Shown in pieces: positions 7,670 through 15,115 of a stretch of DNA of 21,585 nucleotides. The stretch comes from Clostridiaceae bacterium (GTDB lineage Bacteria; Bacillota; Clostridia; UBA1212; DUPL01), in assembly GCA_012522035.1 (NCBI GenBank), contig JAAYLF010000393.1:1-21585 (forward strand), read 5' to 3'. The translations under genes and the position numbers were made by a program. The stretch's first letter is position 1. Every line of letters begins with the position of its first letter. The notes under the pieces were generated by a model, which saw nothing but the letters and a program-made list of their open reading frames with translations, was not told the origin of the DNA and did no database searches.

Positions 7670-7698
7670 ATAATATGACAACTCCATACAATTGTCAA
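7670..7698 (-). promoter_or_regulatory. Strong sigma-A promoter for the aldo/keto reductase unit
   Basis: On the minus strand TTGACA (7698-7693) and TATTAT (7675-7670) are separated by 17 bases. An inverted repeat, TGACAA at 7676-7681 and TTGTCA at 7692-7697, fills the spacer and overlaps the -35 box, a layout suited to a repressor site. The start codon is 37 bases downstream of the -10 box. Confidence 0.75.
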
Positions 7699-7699
7699 T

Positions 7700-7731
7700 A
7701 AAAAGAGAAAGCCACGCTTTTTGCGCGGCTT
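7700..7731 (-). terminator. Terminator of the GntR/ABC unit
   Basis: On the minus strand AAGCCGCGC and GCGTGGCTT (outer ends 7731 and 7709) form a 9-bp stem with one G-U pair around AAAAA, followed by TCTCTTTTT. It begins 8 bases past the permease stop codon and ends just before the aldo/keto reductase promoter. Confidence 0.85.
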
Positions 7732-7738
7732 TTATTCT

Positions 7739-8482
7739 CTATTTTCCTTTCAACGTTGCCCGCATAATAATCGGGTAGGATATCACCCCGAGAATAATTG
7801 CACCGAGCAAACACGTAGCAGAAGTTCTTAAAGGAGTAGACAGAGTAAAGTCAATAAACTTTGTAATCAAATTGGCTAAATTGGTCGTAAAGACATATGC
7901 TGCAATAATGGGTAATGCAACAAAGATAAATATTGGCACTCCTGCAGCTATAGCTATCCTGCCTATGCGATTTGATCTGTAGAAAACAGCGGATAAAAAT
8001 GTTCCGAAAGACATTAGTGCAAGATAAGCAGAGAAGGATAGGAGGAGTGCGAGCAGGTTCTCGGACCAGAAATTTAGTTTGTCAAAAAAGCTTTCATACA
8101 TTGTGGTAAAAAAGCTTCCAAATATGAAATTTTCCAATGAGGATGTAATTTTTGATGCGGCAATTACAATAATTCTGTCAATAATGGCCGCAGCCAGTGC
8201 AAGGGAACTGTATGCGAGCACTTTTCCTTTGTATATGGTCTTTCTGCTCATACCATATTGGTTGAGTGCTTCAAAGTTTTCCCTGAAGTCTGCCAGTGCC
8301 ATGACAAGCAAGAATATTACTGTTGCAAACTCAACACCAGAAACATGCGTGCTCCCACTGGAAAAAAGTGCGATAACTACAAAGAATGTAATTATCATAA
8401 GCACCATGAAATAGTAAATGCCCATGGGTTTGGCGCAGGTCATAATATTGTATTTGTAAACAGATTTGGTTTTGCTTCTCAT
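7739..8482 (-). CDS. ABC-2 type transporter permease
   Basis: This 247-residue integral membrane protein has about six hydrophobic segments (near 22-40, 49-64, 88-110, 143-166, 175-199 and 221-240). A basic N-terminus and a cytoplasmic loop with Tyr-Gly-Met-Ser-Arg (76-80) are features often seen in ABC-2 permeases. No catalytic motif is expected. The start lies directly next to the stop of the ATPase gene, with GGAGGG 6 bases upstream, so the two are translationally coupled. Context (GntR regulator, then ATPase, then permease) gives the function: the membrane half of an ABC exporter or stress-response system of the YtrABC kind. Substrate unknown; cell-envelope stress or antibiotic export is an inference from that family. 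Confidence 0.8.
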   Translation of the reverse strand: MRSKTKSVYKYNIMTCAKPMGIYYFMVLMIITFFVVIALFSSGSTHVSGVEFATVIFLLVMALADFRENFEALNQYGMSRKTIYKGKVLAYSSLALAAAIIDRIIVIAASKITSSLENFIFGSFFTTMYESFFDKLNFWSENLLALLLSFSAYLALMSFGTFLSAVFYRSNRIGRIAIAAGVPIFIFVALPIIAAYVFTTNLANLITKFIDFTLSTPLRTSATCLLGAIILGVISYPIIMRATLKGK

Positions 8483-9334
8483 TTAAAGTCCCTCCTTATC
8501 GTTTGTCAGCTGGATGAAAAGTTTTTGCAGGTCAAGCTTTGTAACTTCCAGACTGCTCGGTACATTTTGTGGTTTCCCTTTAACATATGCATTCTTAAGG
8601 CCTCCGAAGGTTTCGGTGCTGATTACATCCTTGCCATTGATATACTCATCCACATCCTGGATTTTTCCTGTAATGGTGAATCCGGAGGATAATACTTTTT
8701 CGCAGGAATCCTGCAGCAGGACTTTTCCGTTGTGGATTATGACAAGTTCTTCAATTACACTTGACACTTCTTCTATTAAATGAGTGGAAATGATTATTGT
8801 TCTTCGAACGGTTGCATATCTATCCAGTATGACTTTGTACAGTAGATCCCTGTGGTTTGCATCAAGTCCCAGTACAGGCTCGTCAAGCAGTATATATTTT
8901 GCATTTGAGCAAAGTGCAACAATTGCCTTGAAAATTGATGCATATCCGGTGGACAGGGCTTTGACCCGGCTCTTAGTGTTTAGTTTGAATTTTTCTGCCA
9001 GTTCAAAAGCACTGACCAGATCGAAATCAGGATAGAATTTATCCGTCCAGTTGAATATCTCATACACCTTCATGGCTTCCGGATAGTAATTCTTTTCATT
9101 CATCAGGAACATCTTTCCGAGAACCTCGTCGTTGTTTGAAACTTTTTCCCCATCTACCAACACTTCTCCCTGACTTGGGAACACTTTATCAGTAATTATG
9201 TTCAACAACGTGGATTTGCCGGCTCCGTTTCTTCCCAGAAGACCATATATCTTGTTCTCTTCAAATGTCAATGTAACATTGTCAAGAGCTCTTACATCCT
9301 TGTAATCTTTGGTCACATTCTTAATCTCAATCAT
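8483..9334 (-). CDS. ABC transporter ATP-binding protein (YtrB-like)
   Basis: This 283-residue ATPase energises the adjacent permease. Counting from the preferred start it has Walker A GRNGAGKST (34-42), signature LSTGY (127-131), Walker B YILLDE with Glu152, and the switch His185. The LSTG form of the signature in place of LSGG is common in ATPases paired with YtrA-type GntR regulators. ATG at 9334 is preferred: GAGGG stands 7 bases upstream. A TTG two codons earlier would be too close to that site. The start overlaps the regulator's stop by 8 bases, and the stop adjoins the permease start, so all three are one operon. Confidence 0.9.
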   Translation of the reverse strand: MIEIKNVTKDYKDVRALDNVTLTFEENKIYGLLGRNGAGKSTLLNIITDKVFPSQGEVLVDGEKVSNNDEVLGKMFLMNEKNYYPEAMKVYEIFNWTDKFYPDFDLVSAFELAEKFKLNTKSRVKALSTGYASIFKAIVALCSNAKYILLDEPVLGLDANHRDLLYKVILDRYATVRRTIIISTHLIEEVSSVIEELVIIHNGKVLLQDSCEKVLSSGFTITGKIQDVDEYINGKDVISTETFGGLKNAYVKGKPQNVPSSLEVTKLDLQKLFIQLTNDKEGL

Positions 9335-9698
9335 TTTCAAACCCTCTTTCTATCATTTTAATAATGTCGTTCTTGTCAATATTGATTCTCTTTGCCTCTT
9401 TAACAAGGCTTAAGATAAAGTTTTCATAAAACATTTCCTTTCGCTTTGATCTGAGTTTTTCATACGCACCCTTGGCAACAAACATACCCAGCCCTCTCTT
9501 CTTGTATAAAATTCCGTCGTCCACCAACAGGTTTATACCTTTCAGTGCCGTTGCAGGATTTATCTTGCATGCCACTGAAAACTCCGTAATTGAAGGTATC
9601 TGTTGTTCTTCCTCGTATCTGCCTGCAAGAATTGCATCCTCAATCCACTCCGCTATCTGTATAAAGATTGGCTTTTCATCTGAAAATTCGATAAACAT
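9327..9698 (-). CDS. GntR family transcription regulator, YtrA subfamily
   Basis: This 123-residue DNA-binding regulator probably represses its own operon. The winged helix-turn-helix covers about residues 8-76: PIFIQIAEWIEDAILAG opens it, IPSITEFSVACKINPATALK is the recognition region, and KKRGLGMFVAKG is the wing. Only about 45 residues follow, which is the short dimerisation tail typical of YtrA-type members and too small for a FadR or UTRA ligand domain. AAAGGAGG precedes the start. A 7-bp inverted repeat just upstream could be its operator. In family members the operon is induced by cell-wall antibiotics; that is not shown here. Confidence 0.9.
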   Translation of the reverse strand: MFIEFSDEKPIFIQIAEWIEDAILAGRYEEEQQIPSITEFSVACKINPATALKGINLLVDDGILYKKRGLGMFVAKGAYEKLRSKRKEMFYENFILSLVKEAKRINIDKNDIIKMIERGFEND

Positions 9699-9731
9699 AA
9701 GTTCCTCCTTTCTGGCTCATTAGAATACTGG

Positions 9732-9788
9732 TTAGTTAGTTGAGTGATTAACTAAAATTAGTAAAAATAAAACCCTATCGAATGTCAA
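9732..9788 (-). promoter_or_regulatory. GntR operon promoter and candidate operator
   Basis: On the minus strand TTGACA (9788-9783) is followed at 17 bases by TTTACT (9765-9760), or at 18 by TTACTA. Just downstream is an inverted repeat, TTAGTTA (9732-9738) and TAACTAA (9749-9755), with 10 bases between, covering the likely transcription start. The -35 box lies in the loop and edge of the sulfatase terminator hairpin. Confidence 0.55.
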
Positions 9789-9798
9789 TAGGGTTTAA
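9766..9798 (-). terminator. Terminator of the GT4/PlsC/sulfatase unit
   Basis: AAACCCTAT (9770-9778) pairs perfectly over 9 bp with ATAGGGTTT (9788-9796) around a 9-base loop. On the minus strand it is followed by a T-rich run. On the plus strand it is followed by TTTAAAAAATTTTTTTT in part, but no plus-strand gene ends here. Confidence 0.8.
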
Positions 9799-9808
9799 AA
9801 AATTTTTT

Positions 9809-11125
9809 TTACCAGTTATAGATCACAGTGCCGTTATCATCAAGATTGTATCCCCACATTTGAGCATATTTATCTCCAAATAGAAACTCATCGTTTCTCT
9901 CTTTCATAACCTTTTGAAGTTCTTCATGAAGCTCTTGCCTGATTTGTGTGTAATCCTTGCTGTCAATCAGATTATTCAGCTGGTATGGATCTTTTTTGTT
10001 ATCAAACAAAAGCCAGGGTCCTGCTTTTGAAATGACATAGGTATGGCGTTTTGTCCTAAGCCCCCTCCATTCCCTTCCTCCAAAACATCTTGCATACTCA
10101 CCAAAAGGGGCAATGTTCATTATAAACGCAGGAGCTTCTTCGGCTTTCTTCTTTCCTCTAATAACCTCCGACAAATCCCTGCCTTCCATGGTGTCGGGTA
10201 CATCTATTCCGCACAAACCCAGCAAAGTAGGTGCAATATCCGGAGTGTTGAAAATCTCATCAAAGCTCTTAATACTTTCACCAGGCAGTTTCATAAGGAA
10301 AGGTATGCGTATGCTTTCATCGTAAGGCTTTTGCTTTTTGCCAAGCCCCTGTGAGCCAAGCATGTCTCCGTGGTCGGAGGTATATACGAAAATGGTGTTC
10401 TCATCATTTGCGTCCATGAGTTTGCCAAGGGCGTCATCAATGGCCTCGATATGAGCATAATACCCGGGCAGATTTCTAAGTACATAGGGTTTTGTATAAA
10501 CGGGCACATTTGGTCTAATCTCAAGTTCCTTGTCTTTGAATCTTTCCCTGTATTTGCCCGGAGCAATATTATACGGGTCGTGGGGTGGTCCCCAGGACAG
10601 CATCAGGAAGAAAGGCTTGTCTTTTTTTCTCTGCTCATTTATATACTCAATTGCACAGTCTGTCTGGGCAAATACATCATAACCTTCCCATTTCCTTTTT
10701 ACATCGTCATCGGCATAATAAAAGGAGTTGTTGTAGTAGTGCGTGCATTCCAGGACTCACTAGAAGTTAAAACCCAGTCTTTCTTCCGGTGGAATATATG
10801 AGCTTCTTCCTTTTCCGTTAAGCTGCCATTTCCCAATATATGCTGTATCATATCCTGCGTTTTTAAAAGCATGGGCAATGCTTGTAGCATTTGGTGACAA
10901 GGTTACATCGTTAAAAACCACTCGATGGGTTAGCGGATACTGTCCGGTTATAAGACTGGCCCTGTTAGGACTGCAAACAGGACAATTTGATATTGCATAG
11001 GGAAAATCTGTTCCTATTTCCCTTAGCCTGTCCATGTTTGGTGTATTGACGTTCGGATCACCTGCATAACCTGTCGCCTGCAGTCTGTGCTGATCCGAGA
11101 ACACAAATACCACGTTGTATTTCAT
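9809..11125 (-). pseudogene. Sulfatase, interrupted by adjacent in-frame TAG and TGA codons
   Basis: One frame of 438 codons encodes a type I sulfatase, but codons 122 and 123 are TAG (10762-10760) and TGA (10759-10757). The first part has a metal-site start FSDQHR (9-14), the modification motif CSPNR (51-55) whose Cys51 would become formylglycine, and IGKWQL (97-102), where sulfatases usually have GKWHL. Homology resumes right after the stops with VLECTH, and the C-terminal part has TSDHGDMLGSQG and KQKPYDES, the second metal and substrate region. Frame is kept, so two substitutions (for example Trp and Arg codons) rather than an indel would explain it. The first product would be 121 residues and inactive. 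It lies 25 bases behind the acyltransferase and has GGAGGG upstream of the ATG. Confidence 0.88.
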
Positions 11126-11150
11126 TGCATGTTCCCTCCATAGTTTTTAA

Positions 11151-11825
11151 TCATACGGGTCTTTCTTCTCTTATGAGATTGTCAGCGGTATAGCTTTGTT
11201 CAACAATTTTGTCCATGGCTTTTAAGGATTCAATATACAGATATTGTGATTTTTCATACATAGTGTTTCCTTTGGGATAGATAGGCTTTTCTATGTGTAT
11301 GCTAAACAAAGGTTTTCTCCTGTATATCCTTCTTAATCCTGTGCAAGGCCTCATCATGATGCGCATCGGTATAATCGGGCTGTTTGTTTTTGCTGCTATC
11401 AAAAAGGCACCTTTCTTGAATTCGCGTATGTACTTGCAGTAAGGTTCAAGCTCTCCTTCAGGATAAATACAAACAAGTTTTTCGTTTTTCAAAGTGTTGA
11501 TCGCTTTTTTGTAAAAGCTCTTCTTTTCCCTGTATCCCTTTCCTGTAGACAGACTTCCTAAGTGCTTTACAAACCAGCCTGCAACAGGTATTTCAAAGTT
11601 TTCTTTTTGAGATACCAGTGTTGCTCTTCTTGGAAAGGCAGCAATTCCTATCATCGTACAGTCAAGAGTATGTATGTGGTTGCAAATAACTACCCCGCCT
11701 TTTATACCCTTAAGATTTTCCCTTCCTTCCACCTCAAGATCGAAAACTATGTAGTTTACGATATAGAGTAATGGCAAGACTATGAAATAGTAAAGGATGA
11801 AGTGTATACATTTCTTAACGTGCAT
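11151..11825 (-). CDS. PlsC-like 1-acylglycerol-3-phosphate acyltransferase
   Basis: This 224-residue membrane-bound acyltransferase has an N-terminal hydrophobic segment (about 7-29), then the HX4D catalytic motif in CNHIHTLD (His50 and Asp55). A second block near STGKGYREKK (93-102), the YPEGE motif (121-125, usually FPEGT) and a final PIIPMRI strand follow. This is the standard order of the PlsC domain. It would transfer an acyl chain to lysophosphatidate or a related lipid at the cytoplasmic face. The start overlaps the end of the glycosyltransferase gene by 11 bases, with GGAGG 9 bases upstream. Its pairing with a GT4 enzyme hints at a specialised lipid rather than bulk phospholipid, but that is inference. 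Confidence 0.9.
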   Translation of the reverse strand: MHVKKCIHFILYYFIVLPLLYIVNYIVFDLEVEGRENLKGIKGGVVICNHIHTLDCTMIGIAAFPRRATLVSQKENFEIPVAGWFVKHLGSLSTGKGYREKKSFYKKAINTLKNEKLVCIYPEGELEPYCKYIREFKKGAFLIAAKTNSPIIPMRIMMRPCTGLRRIYRRKPLFSIHIEKPIYPKGNTMYEKSQYLYIESLKAMDKIVEQSYTADNLIREERPV

Positions 11826-12945
11826 CTCTTATTGCCTCCATAAACATTGCTTCAGCTTTGTCTATACTCTTATTTATATCATAATTTCTCGAATAAAGTA
11901 CATATTTTTCCGACATTCTTTTCTTTTCATCAGGATTTTCTATCCAATAATCTATTTTATCGGCCAGGTCCTGTGCATTGCCTGACTCAAACAAGCTTCT
12001 TTCGTCCAGTGCAAACTGCTTTGCTGCTGATTTTTTGGAATTTGCAATTACAGGCACAAGTCCGCAGCTTATCGCTTCGATGCATGCAATGGCTTCTATC
12101 TCGATTTCAGAGGTATGAACATACAAATCGCAGCTATGAATGAGGTTGATAAGGTCCTTCTGGTCGTAGAAATTGAAGGTGGCAGGATTATGTAAAGTGG
12201 AGGCCATCTTTTTATACTCCTTTTCCATTGGGCCGGAGCCGGCAAAATGCAAATGAATTTTTGAAGAATACTTCGACAGTTTTGCCGCCTCGATGACCAG
12301 GTCCTGCCTTTTCTCGGGCGACAGTCTTCCTATCATTAAAATGTCAATTCTGTTCTTGTTCTTGTTCTTGTTTTGCTCCATTATTTCCTTGTCAGGCACA
12401 AACTCCTTTGTTATTCCGTTGGATATTACATGCAGTTTTGCCTTGTATTTGTGCCTTTTCAATTGGCTTGCAATAAATTCCGATGGGCAGTGCACATGAT
12501 CGAGCTTGTTGTAAAATCGTCTGAACAGGCGATAAATAATCCAAGCCAGCCACTCTGCTCTCCTCATTTTAATATTGTACGTTATATTCTCTGGTTGAAT
12601 ATGAAATGCACCAGTACAGGGTATTCCCATCTTCCTTGCTTCTCTTAACGCTCTGATTTCCAAAGGAAAAGCCATGTATAGATGAACAACATCCGCACCT
12701 TTAAGTGCTTCTCTAATAACTTTTTTATCTGCTTTTGCAAACTGAAAACTTTGTTTTTCCCACAATGTGTTGATTATTGGTGGTCTTACTGTTTTAACAA
12801 CGTATTTGTCTTTTTCTGGTTGTCCCGTCGATATTACTCTTACTTCATGTCCTCTTTCTCTTAACAGTTCGGCAAATCTCCTTGCCGACATGGTTGTACC
12901 ATTTTTCTTTTGGTCAAAAACATCAATAACAATTACTATCGTCAT
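11815..12945 (-). CDS. GT4 family glycosyltransferase
   Basis: This 376-residue retaining glycosyltransferase has the GT-B fold. The N-terminal acceptor domain includes GTTMSARRFAELL (16-28) and FHIQPENITY (114-123), a pattern seen in GT4 enzymes acting on membrane lipids. The C-terminal nucleotide-sugar domain starts at about 200 with IGRLSPEKR (205-213), then FAGSGPME, and the EX7E pair Glu282 and Glu290 in the segment SEIEIEAIACIEA. There is no membrane helix, so it is probably cytoplasmic or peripheral. The linker carries a KNKNKN repeat (about 192-198). It has an AGGAGG start and overlaps plsC, so the two are translated together. The likely product is a glycolipid such as a glycosyl-diacylglycerol; acceptor and sugar are not shown by sequence. 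Confidence 0.9.
   Translation of the reverse strand: MTIVIVIDVFDQKKNGTTMSARRFAELLRERGHEVRVISTGQPEKDKYVVKTVRPPIINTLWEKQSFQFAKADKKVIREALKGADVVHLYMAFPLEIRALREARKMGIPCTGAFHIQPENITYNIKMRRAEWLAWIIYRLFRRFYNKLDHVHCPSEFIASQLKRHKYKAKLHVISNGITKEFVPDKEIMEQNKNKNKNRIDILMIGRLSPEKRQDLVIEAAKLSKYSSKIHLHFAGSGPMEKEYKKMASTLHNPATFNFYDQKDLINLIHSCDLYVHTSEIEIEAIACIEAISCGLVPVIANSKKSAAKQFALDERSLFESGNAQDLADKIDYWIENPDEKKRMSEKYVLYSRNYDINKSIDKAEAMFMEAIRDAR
12351..12374. repeat. Hexanucleotide repeat inside the GT4 gene
   Basis: TGTTCT occurs three times in tandem (12351-12368), with a fourth imperfect copy, TGTTTT. It encodes alternating Lys and Asn in the linker between the two GT-B domains. A change in copy number would add or remove two residues without breaking the frame. 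Confidence 0.8.
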
Positions 12946-13008
12946 CTAATTTCCTCCTGATAAATGGCAAAGCCTCTTCTGTTTTAAAAAAAAAGCACAG
13001 TTTTATAT

Positions 13009-13037
13009 ATATTAATGCATGGGGGCGGTTTTGTAAA
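13009..13037 (-). promoter_or_regulatory. Sigma-A promoter for the GT4/PlsC/sulfatase unit
   Basis: On the minus strand TTTACA (13037-13032) and TAATAT (13014-13009) are separated by 17 bases. The GT4 start codon at 12945 is about 65 bases downstream. Confidence 0.6.
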
Positions 13038-13312
13038 TATGGCAAGAAGCTGCAGTGAAACACCACATGTAGATTTCTGATTTGGAAACAATAAAACAAG
13101 AAAACGAGTCCAAGCAAAAAACTTGTACTCATGCTACAGGATGGTGGGTATGATGGTTTCTATGGTGTGTAAAATATGAGAGTATATATATTTTTCCCAA
13201 ATAAAATGGCATTACTCATATAAAAAAGGTCAACAAGATGATAAAACAGTAAAAATAATGTATAAATTATTAAGAGTAAGTTAAATTTCGTAATAAGATT
13301 ACAAAATGTGTA

Positions 13313-13341
13313 TTGACAACACTGGAAAAATACGTTATTAT
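13313..13341 (+). promoter_or_regulatory. Strong sigma-A promoter for the type IV pilus operon
   Basis: TTGACA (13313-13318) and TATTAT (13336-13341) have an exact 17-base spacer and AT-rich DNA upstream that could act as an UP element. The leader of about 85 bases contains a small inverted repeat, TTAGCA (13350-13355) and TGCTAA (13362-13367), close to the likely transcription start. Confidence 0.78.
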
Positions 13342-13432
13342 TTTTTTACTTAGCATAATCGTGCTAAACCTTCTATAAAAGGCGTATTGTAGTAAAAAAA
13401 TAATAGAGAATATATAGAAGAGGTGTCAACTT

Positions 13433-13795
13433 ATGAAGAAATTATTCAACAAAAAAGGTATGACTCTAGTTGAAGTTATCGTTGTATTGGTAATCTTGGC
13501 AATTTTAGCAGCGGTATTGGTGCCAACGATGATCGGGTGGATTGACAAAGCAAATGAAAGAACTAGTTCTGCAGAAGCCAGAGCGGTATATCTAGCTGCT
13601 CAGACACTTGCATCTGAGAAATATGCACTAGGCGAAAATGTCGATGGTAGTGAAAGTGGTTTTTTAGGGGAAGTGGCCGCTCTAGCCGATGTTAAAGTTA
13701 CGGATATAAAGGAATTAGTTCTGTCAAATGGCAATGTTACTAAAGTTGTATATAAAGGAGTAACTATTTCAGCGCCAGAAACATTAGAACCTTAA
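13433..13795 (+). CDS. Type IV major pilin (prepilin)
   Basis: This 120-residue prepilin has a short basic leader, MKKLFNKKG, cut after Gly9. Mature residue 1 is Met and residue 5 is the conserved Glu (Glu14 of the precursor) in MTLVEVIVVLVILAILAAVLVP, shown here only as the start of the helix: the hydrophobic stretch runs from 10 to about 31. The rest is a small globular head with no cysteines. The start has AGAGGTG 8 bases upstream. It is first in the pilus operon behind a strong promoter and is followed by its own terminator, which would make it the most abundant transcript, as expected for a main structural subunit. A prepilin peptidase is needed but is not in the window. A competence-type pseudopilin is the main alternative. 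Confidence 0.92.
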   Translation: MKKLFNKKGMTLVEVIVVLVILAILAAVLVPTMIGWIDKANERTSSAEARAVYLAAQTLASEKYALGENVDGSESGFLGEVAALADVKVTDIKELVLSNGNVTKVVYKGVTISAPETLEP

Positions 13796-13830
13796 TCGCG
13801 GACAAGCTAGTTAATCTTTAGGTATTGACA

Positions 13831-13858
13831 GGGCGGCGTAAATGCCGTCCTCTTTTCT
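13831..13858 (+). terminator. Partial terminator between pilin and pilC
   Basis: GGGCGGC (13831-13837) pairs with GCCGTCC (13844-13850), 7 bp with one G-U pair, around GTAAAT and followed by TCTTTTCT. It lies 36 bases after the pilin stop. Because pilC has no clear promoter of its own, it probably ends most transcripts and lets some through. Confidence 0.75.
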
Positions 13859-13925
13859 AAAAGTATGTATCATGGTAGAATTGAATTGGATGATATGGAA
13901 GAGCTAATAGTTACGAGACGATAAT

Positions 13926-15107
13926 ATGCCAATATATAAATATACTGCAACCAATATACAAGGCAAAAAGGAATATGGGATGCGGGAAGCTTCAGATGAG
14001 GAAAAGTTGCACGAGCTGCTCAAGGCAGAGGGCTTGTTTCTTTTGACATGCAAAGAACATGTGGAGAAAAAGAAGAAACACAAGCTAACCCCAATGGAGA
14101 TTTCGGATTTCTGTCGCAATCTGGGAAGTCTCCTGGGTGCGGGAGTAGACCTTGCACGATCTTTGCAGATAATAAGTCAGAGGGACGTAAAAAAGCATAT
14201 AAGAGAAATATACAATGAAATAAACATGAAGATAAGGCAGGGAATGTCACTATCTGATGCGATGGAAGAACAGGGGTTATTCCCTGATCTTATGGTTAAC
14301 ATGATTAGAGCATCTGAAGTAAGCGGTACCCTTGATAAAACCGCTATGAATCTTGCAGACCACTATGAAAAAGATGAAGAGCTTCGCCTGAAGATATTGG
14401 GAAGTACGGTATATCCAATAATTTTGCTTGGACTTACAATTGTAAGTGTTTTCATTATTTTCGTATTCATAATGCCCAGATTTTCAGACGTTTTTACCGG
14501 CTTGGAGCTGCCACTGCCAACCAAAATAGTTTTGGGATTAAGTAGTATGCTCAGAAATAATCTGCTGGCAATTTTTATAATATTCATGTCTATAATCTTT
14601 GTATTTGCTATAGCGTGGAGATTTCGGGAATTCCAGGTTTTGTTTGACAAAGCAAAATTCAAAATACCCAGAATAGGCAAACTCCTAAGGATAATTCATA
14701 CTGCCAGATTTGCAAGAACATTGAACTCCCTTTACTCCAGTGGAATACCTATGATAAAATGTTTGTCGATTGCTAAAAATACCATAACAAACAGATTTAT
14801 AGCGGATCAGTTTGACCGTGTCATTGAAAGAGTGAAAAGTGGTGACTCCTTGTCAACTTCGATAGGCATGGTAGACGGATTCGACATTAAACTATCATCA
14901 ACAATATCAGTTGGAGAGGAAACCGGTCGACTGGACAAGATGCTTGAAGCAACGGCAAACTCGATGGAATACGAAGCGGAGGCAGCCATGCAGAGAATAA
15001 CTACATATCTGGCTCCTGCATTGGTAATTTTCCTGGCAGTTGTCATAGGATTTGTAGTTATGGCAGTAATGCTCCCCATGGTGAACTTATACAGATACAG
15101 GTATTGA
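13926..15107 (+). CDS. pilC: PilC/GspF-type inner-membrane platform protein
   Basis: This 393-residue platform protein couples the assembly ATPase to pilin movement in the membrane. After a cytoplasmic N-terminus come two copies of the GspF domain (about 57-180 and 257-385), each a helical bundle with a Gly-rich ASEVSGTLD (129-137) or SVGEETGRLDK motif. Membrane helices lie at about 163-185, 211-231 and 365-388, the usual three. Length fits the family. The ribosome binding site is poor (GAGACGATAAT), which may set a lower level than the pilin. The stop codon overlaps the ribosome binding site of pilM. The symbol reflects family and position, not a close match. Confidence 0.92.
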   Translation: MPIYKYTATNIQGKKEYGMREASDEEKLHELLKAEGLFLLTCKEHVEKKKKHKLTPMEISDFCRNLGSLLGAGVDLARSLQIISQRDVKKHIREIYNEINMKIRQGMSLSDAMEEQGLFPDLMVNMIRASEVSGTLDKTAMNLADHYEKDEELRLKILGSTVYPIILLGLTIVSVFIIFVFIMPRFSDVFTGLELPLPTKIVLGLSSMLRNNLLAIFIIFMSIIFVFAIAWRFREFQVLFDKAKFKIPRIGKLLRIIHTARFARTLNSLYSSGIPMIKCLSIAKNTITNRFIADQFDRVIERVKSGDSLSTSIGMVDGFDIKLSSTISVGEETGRLDKMLEATANSMEYEAEAAMQRITTYLAPALVIFLAVVIGFVVMAVMLPMVNLYRYRY

Positions 15108-15115
15108 GGTGTAGA

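Larger units (their letters stand above)
12946..13432. other. Divergent intergenic region between the GT4 and pilus units
   Basis: These 487 bases hold no convincing gene; the short frames in them lack ribosome binding sites and family features. The left end has the GT4 ribosome binding site and promoter, the right end the pilin promoter and leader. In the middle is a hairpin at 13106-13130: GAGTCCAAG and CTTGTACTC with one mismatch around CAAAAAA, not followed by a T run. The rest is AT-rich. No riboswitch consensus, including the c-di-GMP types known near clostridial pili, was recognised. Confidence 0.7.

Noticed and set aside
10757..10762. Pyrrolysine at the TAG of the sulfatase
   Set aside because: A TGA follows at once, so reading TAG alone would not restore the protein, and sulfatases are not known to use pyrrolysine.
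13106..13130. Hairpin in the long intergenic region as a terminator or small RNA
   Set aside because: It has a mismatch, a short stem, no T run, and no promoter in a fitting position.
13342..13432. c-di-GMP riboswitch in the pilin leader
   Set aside because: The leader is short, has only a 6-bp hairpin, and lacks the conserved segments of either known class as far as can be seen by eye.
13824..13850. TTGACA just before the pilin terminator as a pilC promoter
   Set aside because: No -10 box lies 16-18 bases downstream, since that stretch is the terminator stem.
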